Origin: Adiantum capillus-veneris
Taxonomy: Eukaryota; Streptophyta; Polypodiopsida; Polypodiales; Pteridaceae
DNA: 64,000 nt
NCBI GenBank assembly: GCA_014529385.2
Contig: CM043942.1
Location: forward strand, 1,094,501-1,158,500
Direction: 5' to 3'
The notes beneath the pieces were generated by a model that saw only the letters and a list, made by a program, of their open reading frames with translations, did no database searches and was not told the origin of the DNA. The translations under genes were made by a program, and so were the position numbers. Numbering within the stretch: position 1 is the first letter of the stretch; every line of letters starts with the position of its first letter. This document shows positions 44,576 through 54,912 of this stretch, in pieces.

Positions 44576-45400
44576 AATCCCCTGGAGTGATGCGGTGAAC
44601 AATGATCCCCGCTTGGGATAAAACAAGCCAAGATGTAAAGTGCCACTAAGGTAGTGAAAAATACTCTTGACAGCCTGCCAATGCTTAGACCCTCGGCTAT
44701 GCATAAATCTATTGACCTGTGAGACTGCAAAATAAATATCTGGCTTTGTGTTGCATACATAAATGAGGCAGCCAACAGCAATTTGGTAAAGAGTGACATC
44801 AGCAAGATCGCCAGCATCATGTAGACTCAACTTCAAACCTGTTTCCATGGGAGTGGCAATAGGTTTGCAATCCTCAAGTCCAAACTTACAGAGCAATGTC
44901 TCTATGTAACTTTTCTGACACAAGGCAATACCACCATCATAGTGCTTAAACTGTATACCCAAGTAATGATGCAACAGCTCCAAATCTTTCATATTGAAAG
45001 TAGCATTCAATTCAGTCTTGAATTCAGCAATATGTCTCTCATTTGGTCCAGTGATCAGAATATCATCTACATAAAAAACCACAATGAGAAGTACATCACC
45101 CTCACGCTTTACATACAATGTGCTTTCTGTTGGACAGTTACAAAACCCTTGTTTGACCAAATGAGTGTCAGCTTTCTCATACCAAGCACAAGGAGATTGC
45201 TTCAACCCATACAAAGCCTTGTTACATTTGCACACTTTGTCCTCTTATCCTTTCTTGACAAAACCGCGAGGCTGTGTAACATAAACTTCCTTAAATATGT
45301 AAAAAGCAGTAGCAATAGATGATTGATGTACATTCCAACCAAAATGAGGCGGCCAACACGTTTGGTAAAGCGAGACATCAGCAGGATTGCCAAAAACATG
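44576..45400 (-). pseudogene. Copia-1 RT (second copy) and RNase H stub
   Basis: Main frame 44504-45235: CKCNKALYGLKQSPCAWYEK, catalytic box FYVDDILITGPNERHI, then LLHHYLGIQFKHYDGGIALC and TPMETGLKL, then SQVNRFMHSRGSKHWQAVKS and YLSGTLHLGLFY, running into the LTR. Upstream in another frame (45202-45400) is the preceding RT part (EVYVTQPRGFVKKG). RNase H is cut off by the LTR. Confidence 0.85.
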
Positions 45401-46214
45401 TAGATCGACTCAATTTCAAACCTGTTTCCATGGGAGTGGCAATAGGTTTGCAATCCTCAAGTCCAAACTTACATAGCAATGTCTCTATGTAACTTTTCTG
45501 ACACAAGGCAATCCCACCATCACATTGCTTAAACTGTATACCCAAGTAATGATGCAACAGCCGCAAATCTTTCATCTTGAAAGTAGCATTCAATTCAGCG
45601 TTAAATTCAACAATATGTCTCTCATTTGGTCTAGTGATCAGCAAATCATCTACAAAAATAACGACAATGAGAAGTACATCACCCTCATAATTTACATACA
45701 ATGTGCTTTCTGTTGAACTGTGACGCAGCAAACAGGCAAAATTTAGATGACCAAAACGTGCATGCCAAAGTTTTGCATCTAAAATAGCCTTTGAAACCAC
45801 AACGGCATTTGAAGAATTCTGCCCACACTTGTTATACAAAGTGAGCTTATATAGCCCACGACATAATATGCTAGATGCAACAATTTCATCACAAAAATTG
45901 AGATCATGAACTGTACATCTGTCATCCACAAATTTGACTACAAGTCCAAGTCTAGCAAGTCCAGATAAAGAAAAAAGATTCTTCTTGATCCCAAGTACAT
46001 AAAGTGCATCAACAAGTGTGAAAGAACTGCCATTTGCAGTAGTAAGCACAATCTTTCCAACTCTCTGAACCGGATAAGAGGCATTGGTTGCACAAGTGAC
46101 AGAATTCCCATGAGGGACAGACTCGAAAGAGGTGAATAATTCTTGATGTGAGGTAATGTGCTTTGTAGCACCACTATCAAGATACCACACATGCGAATCT
46201 ACAGCAACTAACAT
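45401..46214 (-). CDS. Copia-1 protease, integrase stub and first RT copy, fused
   Basis: 278 open codons. Protease VWYLDSGATKHITSHQELFT with intact D-S-G. Pre-integrase LWHARFGHLNFACLL is then joined at about 45715-45725 directly to RT residues STESTLYVNYEGDVLLIVVI, FVDDLLITRPNERHI and TPMETGLKLS. All of integrase and the first half of RT are missing at that join. The RT part duplicates that at 44504-45235 with scattered changes. Confidence 0.85.
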
Positions 46215-46247
46215 GCATGCATCATGGACATCAAGATTGTAAGTGCA

Positions 46248-47377
46248 CTATGCACTAAAAGCCCATTCTGCATCAACATCAGCATTACAGTCTCCTTTCA
46301 TAGAAGACACAACAATGGCTGTATTTGTAGTGGAACCAGCATTTGCAATGGAACCACCCTCTTTCTTCTTAGCCTCTTTGGCCTTCAACTTAGGACATTT
46401 CTTGATCAAGTAATCATTAGCTTTACAATAATGGCAATGCATCTTCTTTTTTCTCTTATCACCAGAATTGCCAGATGAGGTGCTGCAAGCAAAAGCATTA
46501 GGAACATAATTTTTGCCACTCGTAGCAGAACCATAAGAAGTGGATGCATTGTTGTTACCGCCCTTTCTTTGAAAAGCAATAAAAGCATGTTCAACAGCAC
46601 GCTGCCTAATCCTGTTTTTTCTAGAAAGTGACTCTTGCAACACAAATGTGATAATACATCAAACTTGACAACTTTTGGATTTCCTTGGTTCATAAGTCTA
46701 CAAGTACTAGCAAAAATCTGGTAAGAATCTGGTAAGGCATCAAGAACAGTCTACACAAGGGAACTATTTGAAATGACTTCACATGCAGAAATAAGTTGCT
46801 CATTGATATCCTTGACACCAGCAAGAAAAGTGTCCATATCATCTTCCTCATGCATAATCTTTGACTCCAGCTCTTTACGCAGCAAAGCAATTTTAGCCTC
46901 ATTGCGGCTTGCATAAAGACCTGCTAGAATATCCTAAGCCTATTTTGCAAATTTTGCTGAACAAATGTGAGGGACAATGGTGCGCTTTACAGAAAACGCA
47001 ATCAATGCATGAGCCTGCACATCCTTTACATCCCAACGAGCTTGTTCTGCCGTAGGCAAAACAACTCTAATATCAGCAATTCTTGCAGCAAGACCTGCAA
47101 CATCCTCAACATCGCCTACATCCTTAGAACCAGGACGTACATCAATGCCCTGCACAATATTCTAGACGCCCTTTGACACAATAACATGTTGCATCATATA
47201 AGCCCACATAGGGTAATTGTCCCCATCCAACCTATCCTCAACAACAAACATCTTGAACACATATGTTGTCACCCATGGTAAATGCTGAACCTGATGTGAA
47301 AACTGCCCGAAAAGAGGAGAAATGGAGCGGGAACAACACGTGCTATATAGCACAAACCGTAGAAGACGATAAGGCAC
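46248..47377 (-). pseudogene. Copia-1 gag
   Basis: The N-terminal part (FVVEDRLDGDNYPMWAYMMQ) and following pieces 46940-47155 (AEQARWDVKDVQAHALIAFS) and 46690-46914 (KIMHEEDDMDTFLAGVKDIN) have the copia gag layout in shifting frames. 46248-46643 holds the knuckle CHYCKANDYLIKKC, where the usual His is Tyr. It shares frame with protease; only the stop at 46248 intervenes. Confidence 0.8.
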
Positions 47378-47503
47378 CTATTATGTAGAAAATGCCACTG
47401 ACAACATTTCTACACCAAATGACAAAATTACCTGTATAGGCCTGCCTGTAGTGGAAACGGAGGCTGAAATGAGCCCGAATCAGAAATCTACTGTGATACC
47501 AAT

Positions 47504-47776
47504 CGTTGGAATTAGGGTTGCAAAGAAATGCACACAGCTTAAGAGCAACTTTTGGAATTATGGTTGCAAAGAAATGCACACAGCTTGGAGAAGATGAAGG
47601 AAGCTCAAGGCACACAACAAAGAGTGTATTACTTAGTGTGCAATGGAAAGATAGATATCCCTAGTGTGATGGGCGTATATAAAATGCACGGGAGAGAAAA
47701 CCTCCTAAAGAGGGAAAAAATACCCCGGTGGTCCTAGTGTGTTCACACACATCACTACCACATGTATATGGTAACA
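47504..47776 (-). repeat. 5' LTR of copia-1 with internal 41-43 bp duplication
   Basis: Plus-strand GGAATTAGGGTTGCAAAGAA occurs at 47512 and again (one change) at about 47553, lengthening this LTR to 273 bp. A decayed primer site (TGGTATCACAG) lies inside it at about 47490-47501. Outer flank GATGT (minus strand). Confidence 0.85.
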
Positions 47777-48511
47777 ACATCCAAATGCGATTTTGTACAC
47801 ATTGTATGACTGTGTGGAACGTTTGAGAGAGTGGTTTTAGCACGGTTGTATTTTCTATGTATTCATATGAAAATACGGATTGAGCTTATTATAGCGCACA
47901 AGTGATAGGTTCACATGTATACAAGTGTTTCAAACAGGTGAAGTTGTCCATAGAGCTACTCGTGCAAGAGTGAGCTTGGTTGCCCTGCTTATGATACATG
48001 TATGCCATATGTGGATTTGTGATTGAGACGGATTGGTCTCAAACATGTGTATGTGCTTTTGATTAGGAGCCACAAGTTTTGTCTTGCTTCTCTTTATCGT
48101 GATTGGAGAGAGTTTAGTCACTTTTCACTTGGTGTATGACATTTGTGGCTAAGAGACCGAGTCTCTGTTTTTTGCGCATTGTCGGAATGGCTTCATTGAT
48201 GCATTTTATGCATTATTTGTGTTATCCATTTTTTATGGCTAAGATTACTTGATTTTTTACTCGGTTTTTAGGGAAAACTCTGTCGACGGATTTTTCGCAG
48301 ATTCTCGCCATGTTTTATGCATATTTGGAGTTTACACTCTTATGGTTTAGTGGTCAAGTCTAACTCCCACTTTGACAAATTTTGTCAGTTTGTGGACACG
48401 ACTAGTGTTCTTGCATCCACTCTCGTAGGAGTGAGAGTTTCATATACTCATGTGGCTACAGATCACAGGCAGTCACAAGTTTGTTTTTCGCAGATTTTGG
48501 TAGGTAGTTTT
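47777..48511 (+). other. Copia H upstream sequence, no clear gene
   Basis: AT-rich, no conserved coding. One short frame at 48317-48520 has no recognisable match. It continues at 53753 after the nested element; phrases such as TTTTTCGCAGATT and GTTTTTCCCAGATTTTG recur, suggesting degenerate internal repetition. Confidence 0.4.
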
Positions 48512-48761
48512 TGTGCGCTCCTTGCTGCACTGTCGAAGCAAGGGACTTGCCAATACACCGTATGCGAGCCACAAACGGCTCCAAGCACACAACAAGCCTA
48601 AACTAGCAAGCTCAAGAAAACAAAGGGTGTGTCACTCACCGCTCTACGCTCGCCTTCGTGGTGGATTCCTCGCCGCGATGAAGAAGAAGCTGCAGTCGTG
48701 CCGCGCTCAACCGCTTCGCCGCCGTCGTGCCTTCGTAATGCTCGATCGCACACACACTCTC

Positions 48762-48792
<31 letters not shown>

Positions 48793-49086
48793 AGGAGGTG
48801 AAGAAGAAGAAGATGGAGATGGAGCAAGAGCACTCTTCAATTGCACAAATGAGAGAATGAGTAAAAATTAGGTTTAGTTGGCTTTTATAGGAGCTCACCC
48901 CATTCACACTTGGGCGCCCATGCTTAACCAACTAATCCCTTGAATGTCCAAGTTAAAGTGCGCCTCTCATCGGCGATCACTCTACCTTTCCCTATTGGTC
49001 CGACAAGCCCGGTACCTGACTCTACCAAATACATAATACATGTCCGTCGTAGGTGATCAGGTGTCCGTGTGCCGTGAGGGTTAACA
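48512..49086 (-). repeat. 3' LTR of the non-autonomous element
   Basis: 575 bp. Contains a CT/CA microsatellite at 48765-48792 and repeated GAAGAAGAAGATGGAGATGG purine sequence. Overlapping open frames are not conserved coding. Confidence 0.95.
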
Positions 49087-50698
49087 TGCCCCCCTTCCTG
49101 ATGTAGATTCCGTCCTCGGAAGCTATTGAGTTGAAGCTGGTTCGTCGAGGTGGAAGAGCATTTGAGATGAATGTCCTTAGCCTTCTTCAGTCACTGCAAA
49201 ATCAAACAACATTGGCACAGTAATTGCATTCTCTTAAAAAGCATATGCAGTTTTAGGTAGACACATTGATTGGTAAAAGAATTTCAAACAATTTGTTAGC
49301 AATGAACATTAAATTGCAATGTAATCAAAGGCATAAACTGATGTAAAGGCAAAAAATTAAACAAGTCTGGGATCGCTAATTTGACGGTCGAAAAGCACTA
49401 GAGATCGAATATTAATACCATGGGTAAGCTTCTTAATTTTCTGTGGTCAATTAAGTTGTTTAATCGCGAGAGCCAAGTATTCATGTTCAAGGGCTGACTA
49501 GAGGCTATATCTAGAAAACCTTGTAGTTAAGCTACCATAAAAGGAATTTCTCATGAAATCATCGCCTGACTGATTACTTTTTCTTTGACCCCCCAAGGTC
49601 TTTTCACAATGATTCAATTATGATGTGTGTGCTTATTTTGTATGCCTTGGGTTTTTTGCTTTTCAAGGAAAAGCGCCCACACTGGGAACCTCTAGGGCTC
49701 TAGTACCATAGGCAATACATGTGAGTGAAGTACCAAATCAAGCTGAGATTTCTCTTCCAGCTTAAAATTTTACATTGTGGCACTTTGATTTTTTGCTTGT
49801 TCATTTTCATCATTTTAATTTTGTAACTTTGGGAGGTCATATAACACTGTTACATTCCCCAGGCTCATCACATTAGTAAACTCCCTTTATAATACTTACG
49901 CTAAAGGTCAATAGGGTTAAGCCCACTAGAAAGCCCTAGTACATTTCATACAATGCTGCCTAAATCGGATTAAGAACCTAAGTAACCATTGTTTATTAGG
50001 AAGGCATTCCCCATGGTATTAAGAGAAGATTTCTAATACCTAGCTTGGTCAAACTAGCTTAGTCGGACTGCTTGATTTTTACACCTAAACAAGTGATTAT
50101 GACAAAAGATTGCATTGAATTAAATGTTGGATACTAAGCCAATGCGCTGAATAGTATGCTACCAATGACAATCAAAGCAGACAAACATGGATGCAAAAAA
50201 GATAAGGGCAATGCTAATGGACAAGAAACACCTGTTTGTGTCGATGGTCGTGCTTGATTTGAAGGTTCCATGAAGGTCCAAATCCTATCAATAGCAACAC
50301 GCTCCTGTACACACTAGGAAACAAAAGGAATACCTCCAGGAGGCACATTAGTGGGAAAAGAGAACTTCGCTAATCACGCAACTCTAAAACAGAAACACTC
50401 TATCGTACTAATCTTACCTACCCTCCATCACTCAAGTGATGAGGATCAAAGGTGTTTTATGGCATAGGTTTCTGTTTCACTGTACCAGATGTGACATGTG
50501 TAGGTCTGAGTCAATGTTTTGACTTTTAATGTGCATACTCGTTTGCTAATTGCTCTTGCTCTTTTTTTTTTTTTTTTGTGAGTATAAAGCTTTATATGTA
50601 CATTCCCTAAGATTGGAATTGAGAGGTCAGGGAAAAAGGTTGAGAGGGAAACAAGTGAATAATGACTGTCAGCAAACACTCCCCCTTCCTTGGGTAGA
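49087..50698 (-). other. Non-coding 3' part of the element, with two polypurine tracts
   Basis: A tract AAGGGGGGCA (minus) directly precedes the 3' LTR. A second one, AAGGAAGGGGGAGTG, lies at about 50680-50694 right after the ORF stop. The 1.6 kb between holds no coding frame longer than 77 codons. Confidence 0.6.
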
Positions 50699-52222
50699 TC
50701 ATACCGTTTGAAATGAGCTTGTCACCCTTTGAAACCAATTGTTCCAGTTGGTAATAGGTGAGGATTTTTGCCAGTAGTTTTCTATTACCCTAGGTGCCTC
50801 GTCAAGTTGCAAGGGTGGTAAGGTACTCTCCCAGGATCGAACTTGAAGTGGTTCATCAGGTGATTCTTGAACACTGGGAGGTGTGGATTCTTTTGTAGCT
50901 TCATGGAGGTCCACTACTATAGATGGAGGCTGTGTAGAAGCTTTTACCTCTATGGATGTATTACATGAGGAGCTAGAATCTTCATGGGACTCCCCCCTTC
51001 CTGAGCTAGGTGGAACAAATCGTTCTTTCTTTGGTACCCAAACTAGCTCTAGAACGGGTGTGTAACATTCCATGATTTTTTCCTTTCCGCGATTTTCAAT
51101 TTGTTTTGGAGCCACAGGATTGGGTTTACATGGGCCAGGTGACAGGTAAGAGTACACTTTACGTTTGGGCACCCAGATTTGATCATTTCCTTGATAGTAG
51201 CCTTGGGCTTCCAATAGTCGTTTAGGGATCCATCGCAACATTTTCTTACTTTTCTTGGAGCGAGTGGTACGGTTCTTGCTAGGTTTCCGTTTTTTTGCAT
51301 CAACCATGCTCACTACAGAGGTTTTAGGGACCCAATTGTATGTTTTCTCTGTTATATTAGGATGGTTCTTGTGTGTCTCAAGCTTTCTTTCAACTACATT
51401 AGTTGAAGCTCTAGAGAGTTGGGCTATGGGGACGTATGGTTCAACCTCCTGGACATGCAATGTCTTGGGTTTTATTTCCTTGGGCAATATCTGAGGGACT
51501 ATGGATTGAGTGGTAGGGCTAAGAGTTGGTTTTTGCGTTGTAACACCCCCAGTCCCCCAATCAATAGTGCATTTGGTGGCTATCATCCACGTGCGGCCTA
51601 GGTTTATATTACCCTCCATAGTTCCAGTAGGCATGACCAAAAAGTCTTGAGCTACCACCCCATTGTCATAACTGACAGAAGTGTGCCAGATTCCAAAAAC
51701 CGCAGTTTTTTTCTTGTTGACACCCTTGACTTGGATAATACTCTCAGATAGAGGTGGCTTCCCTAACTGACACCACACCCCATAGGATAGCAGATTGTAT
51801 TTAGCACCCGTGTCCAATAAGGCGTTATATAGCACTTTTCCATAGGCACTATTTAACTCAATGGGGTATCGTAGAGGTGTGTCAGAGTCCAACCCATCCT
51901 CTTCGTGTACTCCATTTGCATCAGGTTCCGAGCGAGTAGCTCTACCTAATGTTTCCATGAAACGGCTAAACATACTAGTACTAGGCTGTGGAGCTTCGGG
52001 AGGTGCATGGCCTTCTCTCACAGTGTTTTGGGTAGGGTATGCTTCCATGATTTCTGAGTCGGAGGAGGAATCACTAGCGGCTAGTTTAGGGTCTTGGGTG
52101 GTGCTACCTTGTGTCCTCGCTGAGGGTCTAGAGCTTATCGTGGATGGGTAATGGGTGTCCGTATGAACAGAGGCACCCTCAATATGCTCGTGTTCTAGCA
52201 CCCGCCCAGAGCGTAAGTGCAT
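50699..52222 (-). CDS. Retropepsin-like protein with W-x-P-K repeats
   Basis: 507 codons, one uninterrupted frame. It begins MHLRSGRVLE; the gypsy-3 gag has a similar MNLRSGRIL start. Residues ~40-120 are acidic and Ser-rich. A retropepsin-like domain follows (~118-215): active site LLDTGAKYNLLSY (D-T-G at 137-139), ending in INLGRTWM. The C-terminal half is basic and carries four W-[VI]-P-K motifs at residues 297-300, 331-334, 350-353 and 395-398, with Lys/Arg-rich spacers. No zinc knuckle, RT or integrase. The frame's integrity fits the young LTRs. Possible roles are a gag-protease substitute or RNA-binding packaging protein; function not known. Confidence 0.75.
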   Translation of the reverse strand: MHLRSGRVLEHEHIEGASVHTDTHYPSTISSRPSARTQGSTTQDPKLAASDSSSDSEIMEAYPTQNTVREGHAPPEAPQPSTSMFSRFMETLGRATRSEPDANGVHEEDGLDSDTPLRYPIELNSAYGKVLYNALLDTGAKYNLLSYGVWCQLGKPPLSESIIQVKGVNKKKTAVFGIWHTSVSYDNGVVAQDFLVMPTGTMEGNINLGRTWMIATKCTIDWGTGGVTTQKPTLSPTTQSIVPQILPKEIKPKTLHVQEVEPYVPIAQLSRASTNVVERKLETHKNHPNITEKTYNWVPKTSVVSMVDAKKRKPSKNRTTRSKKSKKMLRWIPKRLLEAQGYYQGNDQIWVPKRKVYSYLSPGPCKPNPVAPKQIENRGKEKIMECYTPVLELVWVPKKERFVPPSSGRGESHEDSSSSCNTSIEVKASTQPPSIVVDLHEATKESTPPSVQESPDEPLQVRSWESTLPPLQLDEAPRVIENYWQKSSPITNWNNWFQRVTSSFQTV

Positions 52223-52789
52223 GTGCTTTTGATACCCTAAGGTGTCAAAAAGCTGCTCTAGGAGGCCTTGTGACTAGTTTTTAGCGTGTCTTTTGTTTGT
52301 TTTTTTGCTAGATTTTTTTGAGCGTGTCGTGGAATGGGCCGTGTGATAGCTCAAAACGAGCGTATCGGTCAGAGGGTCGTGCCGTGCTTTACAGCCCTCC
52401 GTTTGGTCACTCTATGCCCTCGGAATCCCTAAAACTGTCAATTTCGAGTAGGGAACTAGGCCCAAACTAGAAAGTCTAAGGGTGCAAGTGGGAAGAGAAA
52501 GGAGGAGAGTGGAGGACTTGTCCCACATGCTCTCATTCTCTCTTGAGGGAGTAGGGTATATATATAAGAGTGAGTCTAGTATATATCGTGAGACTGAGGA
52601 CTGAGGCCTGGGCCTGGGCTTGGGCTTGGGAAACCGATCCCGATCTACCTTTTATACAAACCAACCCGTACGTTTTAAGAGTCGTGTTTTTTATTTTCGA
52701 AAAATATCGCCGCTCGCGTTTTTTTTTTTTCCAAATTTTTAACTTTTTTTTTTTTTTTCCAAAAATTTTTTTTTTCCTTTTTTTTTTCT

Positions 52790-53070
52790 ACAGAAAAACG
52801 CAGAAATTGAAAAACGCAGAAAATGCAGAAAAAACGCAGAAAATACAGAAATTGCAGAAAAAACACAGAAATTGCAGAAAAAGCACAGAAATTGCTGAAA
52901 ATGCAGAAAATGCAGGAAAAACGCAGAAAATGCAGAAAAAACGCGGAAATTGCAGAACTTGACAGAAATTGAAAACGCCGAACTTGAAATTGCAGAAATT
53001 GAAAAACGCAGACAATAGCAGAAATTGAAACTTGACAGCAAATGTAGAAAACGCAAAAAACAGAAATCTC
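52790..53070. repeat. GCAGAAAATGCAGAAA-type minisatellite
   Basis: About 20 imperfect 12-16 bp units built on ACGCAGAAAATGCAGAAA and GCAGAAATTG, between primer site and the 507-codon frame. A poly-T block lies at 52719-52790. Open frames across it on both strands are repeat artefacts. Confidence 0.9.
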
Positions 53071-53155
53071 CACACACCCCTTCCCTGCCTTTCCTATGAT
53101 ACAAATTGCACCACAAGGAAGCGTAAAGTGCTAACCGAGCTTAGTGTACGGCATA

Positions 53156-53173
53156 TCCCCGGCAACGGCGCCA
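53156..53173 (-). promoter_or_regulatory. Primer binding site (Asp tRNA type)
   Basis: TGGCGCCGTTGCCGGGGA on the minus strand, 4 bp inside the 5' LTR. This is the common plant gypsy site complementary to Asp tRNA. Confidence 0.92.
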
Positions 53174-53177
53174 AAAA

Positions 53178-53752
53178 TGTGCGCTCCTTGCTGCACTGTC
53201 GAAGCAAGGGACTTGCCAATACACCGTATGCGAGCCACAAACGGCTCCAAGCACACAACAAGCCTAAACTAGCAAGCTCAAGAAAACAAAGGGTGTGTCA
53301 CTCACCGCTCTACGCTCGCCTTCGTGGTGGATTCCTCGCCGCGATGAAGAAGAAGCTGCAGTCGTGCCGCGCTCAACCGCTTCGCCGCCGTCGTGCCTTC
53401 GTAATGCTCGATCGCACACACACTCTCCCTCTCTCTCTCTCTCTCTCACACACACACAAGGAGGTGAAGAAGAAGAAGATGGAGATGGAGCAAGAGCACT
53501 CTTCAATTGCACAAATGAGAGAATGAGTAAAAATTAGGTTTAGTTGGCTTGTATAGGAGCTCACCCCATTCACACTTGGGCGCCCATGCTTAACCAACTA
53601 ATCCCTTGAATGTCCAAGTTAAAGTGCGCCTCTCATCGGCGATCACTCTACCTTTCCCTATTGGTCCGACAAGCCCGGTACCTGACTCTACCAAATACAT
53701 AATACATGTCCGTCGTAGGTGATCAGGTGTCCGTGTGCCGTGAGGGTTAACA
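53178..53752 (-). repeat. 5' LTR of the non-autonomous element
   Basis: 575 bp, nearly identical to 48512-49086. Confidence 0.95.
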
Positions 53753-54037
53753 GTTTTCTTGTGGGATGTGTTTTGAGCGTGTTTGCTCACTACTTGCACA
53801 TATGATTATGCACTTTACGCTCACTTGATCTGTTTTTCCCAGATTTTGTGCCTACATATAGTAGATTGTGGAGCTGGTTTTATGTATATGTGAGCATCGA
53901 ATTTAATGCAATTAGTCATGGTTTTTATGATTGTGTAGTGGTTGAGTGATCTCCCACTTTGTTGCCAATTTGGCATGCTTTATGGTTGAGTTTTATTTCT
54001 CAACATAGTTAGGATTCTTGGCATCCATATAGAAGAC

Positions 54038-54505
54038 ATGTGTAACATTTTAGAGCCGATAGCAATGATTCATGAGAGACGGTGGTCTTGTAGTTGCCGA
54101 TATATGAAATGCTTGCATTGTGGTCACATAGGACACATTAGGTGCCGTTATTTCATATGTATGAGGCAGCAGTGGAGATCTATATGTGGTGGAAATGAGG
54201 TTTTGACACATGCTAGAGTGATGGCTTCATATGCCAATAACGGTGATGCCATGTTTGCCTTTAACATTCCTCTTTCTTACATGTCTTTGAGAGGTGACAC
54301 TTCCCCACGCTGGTTGCTAGATGAGGACGTAGTTTCCCATGTCACACCACATCGTGACTGGTTTAACACCTCCTCTAGTGGGAGATTTGGTTGTCTACAC
54401 TTGATCGATGGTTCGATGTTTAACATTGCAGGTGGAGGAGATGTTTGCTTGTCATTACCTAGTCGTGCATCATATAATCTACAGTATGTACTCTATTTTC
54501 CTTAA
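54038..54505 (+). pseudogene. Copia H zinc-knuckle and protease-like ORF
   Basis: 155 codons. Has a damaged knuckle (CLHCGHIGHIRCRYFIC) and a copia protease-like block (WLLDEDVVSHVTPHRDWFNT, SSSGRFGCLHLIDGSMFNIA, GGGDVCLSLPS). The active site D-S-G is replaced by D-E-D, so it should be inactive. Downstream frames (54506-54671) are broken and end at the copia LTR. Strand is plus because the segment is inverted relative to the rest of H. Confidence 0.65.
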
Positions 54506-54671
54506 TTGAGACTAAATTTGATCTCAATGAGATATTAGTAGTTTTTGGGTGTCAGACACTGCTTAGAGATCAGCCTCTACAGATGCATTGCGGATCATTA
54601 GTGCTTGACAGGTGAGCCTGCAATGGCTTGGTATATCCTATGATGTATATGAGGTTCGAGACGGCATGGTC

Positions 54672-54898
54672 TGTTACCATGTACATGTGGTAGTGATGTG
54701 TGTGAACACATTAGCATCGTCGGGGCATTTTTTCCCTCTTTAAGAGTTTTTTCCCCCCGTGCATTGTATATACGCCCATCACTCTAGGGCTATCTATCTT
54801 TCCATTGCACACTAAGTAATACACTCTCTATTGTGTGCCTTTAGCTTCCTTCTTCTTCTCCAAGATGTGTGCGTTTCTCTGCAACCCTAATTCCAACA
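54672..54898 (+). repeat. Copia LTR (copia-2), plus orientation
   Basis: 227 bp, TGTTACCATGTACATG to CCTAATTCCAACA, same family as the copia-1 LTRs but in opposite orientation. TATATAC near 54767 may be its TATA element. Left flank TGGTC belongs to the copia-1 target site. Confidence 0.9.
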
Positions 54899-54900
54899 AT

Positions 54901-54912
54901 TGGTATCAGAGC
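54901..54912 (+). promoter_or_regulatory. Primer binding site of copia-2
   Basis: TGGTATCAGAGC two bases after the LTR, so this LTR acts as a 5' LTR. No recognisable copia coding follows within the window. Confidence 0.9.

Larger units (their letters stand above)
44349..47776 (-). mobile_element. Rearranged non-autonomous copia (copia-1)
   Basis: 3' LTR 44349-44575, 5' LTR 47504-47776, gag, zinc knuckle, protease, a stub of integrase, then two successive copies of an RT part. TGGTC follows its 3' LTR (minus strand, 44344-44348), but the 5' LTR is flanked by GATGT, so its 5' target duplication is not adjacent; it is found at 54667-54671. Lacks integrase core and most of RNase H. Confidence 0.88.
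48512..53752 (-). mobile_element. Young non-autonomous LTR element with Asp-type primer site
   Basis: 575-bp LTRs 48512-49086 and 53178-53752, ends TGTTAACC ... GCGCACA on the minus strand, perfect 5-bp target duplication GTTTT (48507-48511 and 53753-53757). The LTRs differ by little more than one substitution (TTTTATAGG/TTGTATAGG) and CT/CA repeat length. Primer site 53156-53173, polypurine tract 49088-49100. The only coding is the 507-codon frame 50699-52222; no RT, RNase H or integrase. It must rely on proteins from another element. Confidence 0.93.
47777..54671. other. Segment inferred to be inverted between two copia LTRs
   Basis: Bounded by the oppositely oriented LTRs 47504-47776 and 54672-54898. 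Its right end GGCATGGTC carries the 5' TGGTC target duplication that copia-1 should have. Flipping it would give copia-1 matching TGGTC duplications on both sides and would continue copia H into 44334-44348. Contents: copia H upstream part plus the nested element 48512-53752. Confidence 0.7.

Noticed and set aside
48513-48860. 115-codon frame repeated at 53032-53526
   Set aside because: It is LTR sequence of the young element, repeated because the LTR is; not a duplicated gene.
52570-53116. Open frames of 95-132 codons on both strands
   Set aside because: They arise from poly-T and the GCAGAAA minisatellite with Phe/Cys/Ala repetition; no protein motif.
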